Positions 60,482-64,000 of a stretch of 64,000 bases of DNA are shown here, piece by piece. Source of the stretch: Pseudomonadota bacterium (GTDB lineage Bacteria > Pseudomonadota > Alphaproteobacteria > Rhodospirillales > Magnetospirillaceae); NCBI GenBank assembly GCA_021847015.1, contig JAJZVW010000002.1:1-64000 (forward strand), read 5' to 3'. The position numbers and the translations under genes are program-made. The notes below the pieces were generated by a model. It saw only the letters and a list, made by a program, of their open reading frames with translations. It searched no databases and was not told where the DNA came from. Within the stretch, counting starts at the first letter, position 1. Each line of letters opens with the position of its first letter.

Positions 60482-63274
60482 TCAAAATGCTCTAAAGGGA
60501 ATATCACCCAGAGATTTGAAGACGATGTTGAACATCATCGTATAGCCTGCCTGGTAGTCGTTCAGGTAGGTGTAGTTGCGCGTGAAGCTGCTGACCAGCG
60601 CGAAGCAATCGTCGTTGTAGATGACATTCGCGGTGAATGTCAGGGGGCCGCCTTCGGTGGCCATGTCCTGGTAGTAGCTGGTCTGCACCGACCAATAGCG
60701 CGAGATCGTGGAATTGACCGCGAGCACGCCGTACTGGCGTGTCGGGAAGAAGGTGAACGCGTCGGGCGACGTTTTCGCGAAATATCCGTAGGTAAGCCCG
60801 ACGTTGAACGCGGGTGGACCGGCCGTGACGCTCGCCTCGTTACGATTGGCTTCGAACGTGTGCCGGTCGAGACGCACCCGATCATGGAAGCCGATGTTCC
60901 CGGCCGGCATGAAGTCGGCGCGGGCGATGTAGTCGGACATGTAGCTGCTCATGCCGCTGCCGACCGCGAACGTGCCGTCCGGGTGCGCCTGCCAAGCCTG
61001 GGCGATCTGCGCATCGAGCTCGCCGCCGCGATAGGGATACGCGGCCCAGCGCATGCCGTAGGCGCCCCGCACGCCGTCCTCGACGAGGTCGTATCCGGCC
61101 AGCCGGTTGGGCAGGAAGATATTGGTGTCGTCCAACACGAAGTCGGCGGAATCCTCGTTGGGGATGCGGGGGTTGTTGGCCCCGTTGGGGCTGGCCGCGA
61201 CCATCACGATGGGGGTGATGACCTGGGGGAGCGTGGTCGAATCGCTCACTATGGGATAGCGCCAGTTGATCGCCATCATGGGAACGACGCGCCCCGAGTA
61301 ACCGTCGCCGTAGCCGGGCAGGCCGACGAAGTGGTAGCCGTCGGTCGTCAGCGAGCTGGTGAACGTGTATTGCTGGCCCGACAAGGTCGTGTAGGGCAGA
61401 TCCCATTGGACCTGGTTCACGACCCGGCTCGCGCTGGTCCCCTGCTGACGCGTGTAGGAAAGCAGGTCGGAATTGACGGTCCAGGTGGCGCCGTACTGAT
61501 CCGGGGCGCTGACGTGCTGGTAGGCGAGGTGGGGCAGGACCACAGGATTGAGCGCCGAGTTGTCCTGGGGAGGCGCCAACCCCTGGAACAGAAAGCCCTC
61601 CGCCGTAAAGTAGTCCTTCTGGTCGAAGCGCTCGATATAGGGTTGGGTCGTCAGCCACGGCTGGTCCGCGGGGATGGTGTAGCCGTAGATCAGCGAATAG
61701 GTGTCGTCGCTCTGGTGCTGCGCTATGTAGCCGGCACGCCAATTGTCGTCGATGGCGAAATTGGCCCAGGCGTTCACATGGCCGCGCAGGTTCCCCGTGA
61801 TGGGATCGGCCGTCAGGCTGGCGATGGTATCGGCCTGCCCGAATTCGCCGTTCCATCGGTGTTCGCCGGCCAGCACCACCCGCTGCAGCGCGGCCGAGGC
61901 GGCGTTGGGCGCGTCGCCGCTGTTGAAGGACGTGAACTGGTTGAGCATCCAGCGCGGGCTGAAGGTGAGGTCCTGCTGGTCGTTGATAACCCAGTAATAG
62001 GGCGTGGCGATGCTGGGGCCGATGAGGCTGTTCATCCCCACCGACGGCGTGAGGAAGCCGCTTTGGCGTTTCACCGTCGGGTCCGGATGGGAAAGGTAGG
62101 GGGTGTACGCGATCGGCACCCCTTCGAATTCGAGCCACGCATCATGGTACTCGATGGTGTGATCCACCTTGTCATGGGTGACGGTGGCGGCCTTGGCCTG
62201 CCATAGCGGGGTCCGCTCGGGGTGCTCGCGGCAGGGTTCGCAGGCCGTGTACGCGGCATCGTCGAAATCCGTCCGGTTGCTGTTGACGCGGGTCGCCGAG
62301 GCCGCCACCAGCCGCGAATGGTCGGCCATGATCATGCGGATTTCCTGGGCGACCCCGTTCTTGAAGTCCCCGCTCAGCTCGACGTAATCGCTGTAGGTCA
62401 CCTCGCCGGTCGGCTCGGTCAGCACCACATTGCCGGCGGCGCTGATGATGTCCTGCTTCAGGTTGTAGCTGACGGTATTCGCCGTGAGGGTGTTCCCGCC
62501 CTGGACGATGACCACCTTGCCCTTGGCGGTGACGATGCCGAGGTCGCGGTCGTTGATGATCTGGTCGGCCGTCAACCGCACCGGCTGGTCGGGCTCGCCG
62601 TTCGTGCCGGCCGGCGCGGAGATCGTCGTGGGGGTGGTATTCGTGGCCGGCCCGGCATGCCCGTTCGGGGACGGACTGAACGTCGGTGCTGCGGTCTGGG
62701 CGGCGGCCGGCAGCGCCATGATCGGCGACGGCTGGAGGGAGGGCGCGGCGGCTTGCGGTACGAATGCGGGCGCAGGTGCCGATGCGGGTGCCGATGCCGG
62801 AACAGGCGCGGCCTGAGGCTGGCCGGTGTCGGCGGTATCACCGGAATCGGCGGCGGAGGACGGTGCGTCGGGCTGCGGCGCGGCGGTCTGGGCGAACGTC
62901 GGCGCCGTCACGATCGGCGACGGCTGGGGGGAGGGTGCGGCGCCTTGCGGTACGAATGCGGGCGCAGGTGCCGACGCGGTTGCCGATGCCGGAACAGACG
63001 CGGCCTGAGGCTGGCCGGTGTCGGCGGTGTCACTGGAATCGGCGGCGGAGGGCGGTGCTGCGGCTTGCGGCGCGGGCGGCGGAGGGGACGGCGCGGACCC
63101 GGTGGCCGTGCCTTGGTCGTCGTCGCTCCAGGCTTGCCCCCAACTTCCGGCCTCGGGCCATTGCTGCCCGAACAGGGTCGAATCCGCCGCCGCCGGGCGG
63201 GTTCCCTGCAATGCGGCAAGGACCACGGCCGGGACCAGGAAGGGGAGTTTGGCGCGCAACGAAAGCCCCCGCAT
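60482..63274 (-). CDS. lptD: LptD, outer-membrane LPS-assembly protein
   Basis: LptD inserts lipopolysaccharide into the outer leaflet of the outer membrane. The 930-residue protein has a signal peptide (about 1-31), an unusually long Ala/Pro/Ser-rich linker (about 40-225) with an internal duplication, an OstA beta-jellyroll (RLTADQIINDRDLGIVTAKG onward) and a C-terminal beta-barrel ending in phenylalanine (IPFRAF). The cysteine pair in ACEPCREH lies in the jellyroll-barrel region. The start at 63274 overlaps the stop of the upstream lptF-like gene (TGATG). The next gene downstream is surA. Confidence 0.95.
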   Translation of the reverse strand: MRGLSLRAKLPFLVPAVVLAALQGTRPAAADSTLFGQQWPEAGSWGQAWSDDDQGTATGSAPSPPPPAPQAAAPPSAADSSDTADTGQPQAASVPASATASAPAPAFVPQGAAPSPQPSPIVTAPTFAQTAAPQPDAPSSAADSGDTADTGQPQAAPVPASAPASAPAPAFVPQAAAPSLQPSPIMALPAAAQTAAPTFSPSPNGHAGPATNTTPTTISAPAGTNGEPDQPVRLTADQIINDRDLGIVTAKGKVVIVQGGNTLTANTVSYNLKQDIISAAGNVVLTEPTGEVTYSDYVELSGDFKNGVAQEIRMIMADHSRLVAASATRVNSNRTDFDDAAYTACEPCREHPERTPLWQAKAATVTHDKVDHTIEYHDAWLEFEGVPIAYTPYLSHPDPTVKRQSGFLTPSVGMNSLIGPSIATPYYWVINDQQDLTFSPRWMLNQFTSFNSGDAPNAASAALQRVVLAGEHRWNGEFGQADTIASLTADPITGNLRGHVNAWANFAIDDNWRAGYIAQHQSDDTYSLIYGYTIPADQPWLTTQPYIERFDQKDYFTAEGFLFQGLAPPQDNSALNPVVLPHLAYQHVSAPDQYGATWTVNSDLLSYTRQQGTSASRVVNQVQWDLPYTTLSGQQYTFTSSLTTDGYHFVGLPGYGDGYSGRVVPMMAINWRYPIVSDSTTLPQVITPIVMVAASPNGANNPRIPNEDSADFVLDDTNIFLPNRLAGYDLVEDGVRGAYGMRWAAYPYRGGELDAQIAQAWQAHPDGTFAVGSGMSSYMSDYIARADFMPAGNIGFHDRVRLDRHTFEANRNEASVTAGPPAFNVGLTYGYFAKTSPDAFTFFPTRQYGVLAVNSTISRYWSVQTSYYQDMATEGGPLTFTANVIYNDDCFALVSSFTRNYTYLNDYQAGYTMMFNIVFKSLGDIPFRAF
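62690..63072 (-). repeat. In-frame tandem duplication of 192 bp in the lptD linker
   Basis: Two diverged copies of a 192-bp (64-codon) unit lie side by side. The marker ATCGGCGACGGCTG occurs at 62721 and again at 62913. The encoded units share AAPSxQPSPI, SADSxDTADTGQPQAA and APAPAFVPQ. The duplication keeps the frame and lengthens the disordered region between the signal peptide and the jellyroll. Boundaries are approximate. Confidence 0.9.
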
Positions 63275-64000
63275 CACGCCGGCGTCGGCAGGGCGACGCT
63301 GCGGCGGCGGAAGCGGAAGGTCTTTCCTGCCAGCATCCAGGCCCCGGCACAGCTCGGCAGCAGCGCCGAAATATACATGGTCGGCGTGAATGCCAGGTTG
63401 GCGGTGGAGAGGTTGGAGGTCCCCAGCGCCAACGCCTGGGCCCCCACCATCAGAGCGACCGCGGTCAGGATTCGTCCAGCCTGTCCGCGCCGGTTGAACG
63501 ACGCCGGCACCAGGGACGCCAAGGCGATGAATGCGAAGCCCAGGTTGTAGAAGGGCGAGGAGAAGCGCTGGTGGAGTTCCACCTTGGCTTTGCGGTACTC
63601 CGATGGGCCGAGTTGAGCTTCGGAAGCGTGGAGCAATTCCGAGAGGGGCATTTCCCGCGCGTCCCGCGCCCGCGGCTGGTTGGAGCCCGTCGCCGTAGCG
63701 AAATCGACGGTGTAGCTGTCGAAGTACAGGAGCGACAGCTTGCCCGAATTCCGGTCCAGTTGTTGACGGTTGCCGTTGACCATCAGGACCCGCGGCCCTG
63801 TACTGGTATAGACGAGGGCTCCCCGTTCGGCCATCAGCGTTATGGGCTTCTCGGGGTTTCGGCGGTCGTGCACCAGCAGTCCGAGCAGTTCGCCGTCGGG
63901 ACTGCGCGAACGCACGTAAATCATGACGCCGTCGCCGAAGCGGTTGAAGACGCCCTCCTGGAGCAGGACGCCGCTGATGTCGTTGCGGATGTTCCATTGC
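63274..64000 (-). CDS. lptF: LptF-like LPS-export permease (5' part beyond window)
   Basis: The C-terminal 242 residues of a YjgP/YjgQ-family permease are visible; the start lies beyond the window edge. The periplasmic domain reads GVLLQEGVFNRFGDGVMIYV, SPDGELLGLLVHDRRNPEKP and RVLMVNGNRQQLDR, a pattern typical of LptF rather than LptG. Three C-terminal helices follow (about 63275-63560). LptF with LptG and LptB extracts LPS from the inner membrane. It is coupled to lptD by a TGATG overlap. LptG would usually stand between lptF and lptD but does not here. Confidence 0.85.
   Translation of the reverse strand, partial: QWNIRNDISGVLLQEGVFNRFGDGVMIYVRSRSPDGELLGLLVHDRRNPEKPITLMAERGALVYTSTGPRVLMVNGNRQQLDRNSGKLSLLYFDSYTVDFATATGSNQPRARDAREMPLSELLHASEAQLGPSEYRKAKVELHQRFSSPFYNLGFAFIALASLVPASFNRRGQAGRILTAVALMVGAQALALGTSNLSTANLAFTPTMYISALLPSCAGAWMLAGKTFRFRRRSVALPTPA

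Overview
The window is GC-rich, densely coded DNA from a bacterium. Three things point to an alphaproteobacterium, probably of the Rhodospirillales (an inference from gene content, with no database search): a circularly permuted two-piece tmRNA, an alphaproteobacterial-style initiator tRNA with a C1-A72 mismatch, and the gene set as a whole (sox, soe, SspB, HflKC, FlaF-like proteins). The physiology suggested is oxidation of reduced sulfur compounds by an organism that uses molybdenum enzymes and has many membrane-bound sensors.

Left part (1-12.2 kb): an initiator tRNA, then a sox operon on the minus strand (soxX-Y-Z-A-B-T-V, a DsrE-like gene, soxW). Upstream lies an outer-membrane channel gene of the phenol-degradation MetA/SphA type with a clear sigma-54 promoter. 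Next come a divergent NtrC-type activator and histidine kinase that are well placed to control it. Centre-left (12.2-30 kb): a small membrane protein; a metal-efflux unit (two CDF proteins plus a MerR-type regulator and its spacer operator); a DUF1015 protein; a LolD/FtsX-like ABC exporter with a DUF3299 protein; a TonB-like protein; a sulfatase-modifying-factor-fold protein; a DegP-type protease; HflK/HflC; Mrp; and a nitrate/sulfonate-type ABC transporter with a fused double permease.

Centre (30-45.3 kb): split ssrA immediately followed by sspB, the adaptor for ssrA-tagged proteins; class I fumarase; an operon of outer-membrane barrel, PstS-like protein, histidine kinase and HD-GYP response regulator; a DUF983 protein; two paralogous FlaF-like/DUF2934 proteins; class II fumarase; and soeABC, a cytoplasmic molybdenum sulfite dehydrogenase. 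Sox in the periplasm and Soe in the cytoplasm together suggest a route from thiosulfate and sulfite to sulfate. No soxCD is seen.

Right part (45.3-64 kb): a pseudouridine synthase and a SPOR lipoprotein; modABC plus a molbindin behind a possible Mo-box, which would supply molybdenum to enzymes such as SoeA; a repeat-rich convergent gap with a strongly structured segment; an OmpR/EnvZ-type pair; a PfpI-type protein; a metallo-beta-lactamase-fold hydrolase; a LOG-family protein; a cytidylate-kinase-like protein; and the outer-membrane biogenesis operon lptF-lptD-surA-pdxA-rsmA. One dispersed palindromic repeat family occurs three times (19.5, 38.3 and 50.4 kb). In the last copy its core is tandemly amplified five-fold.
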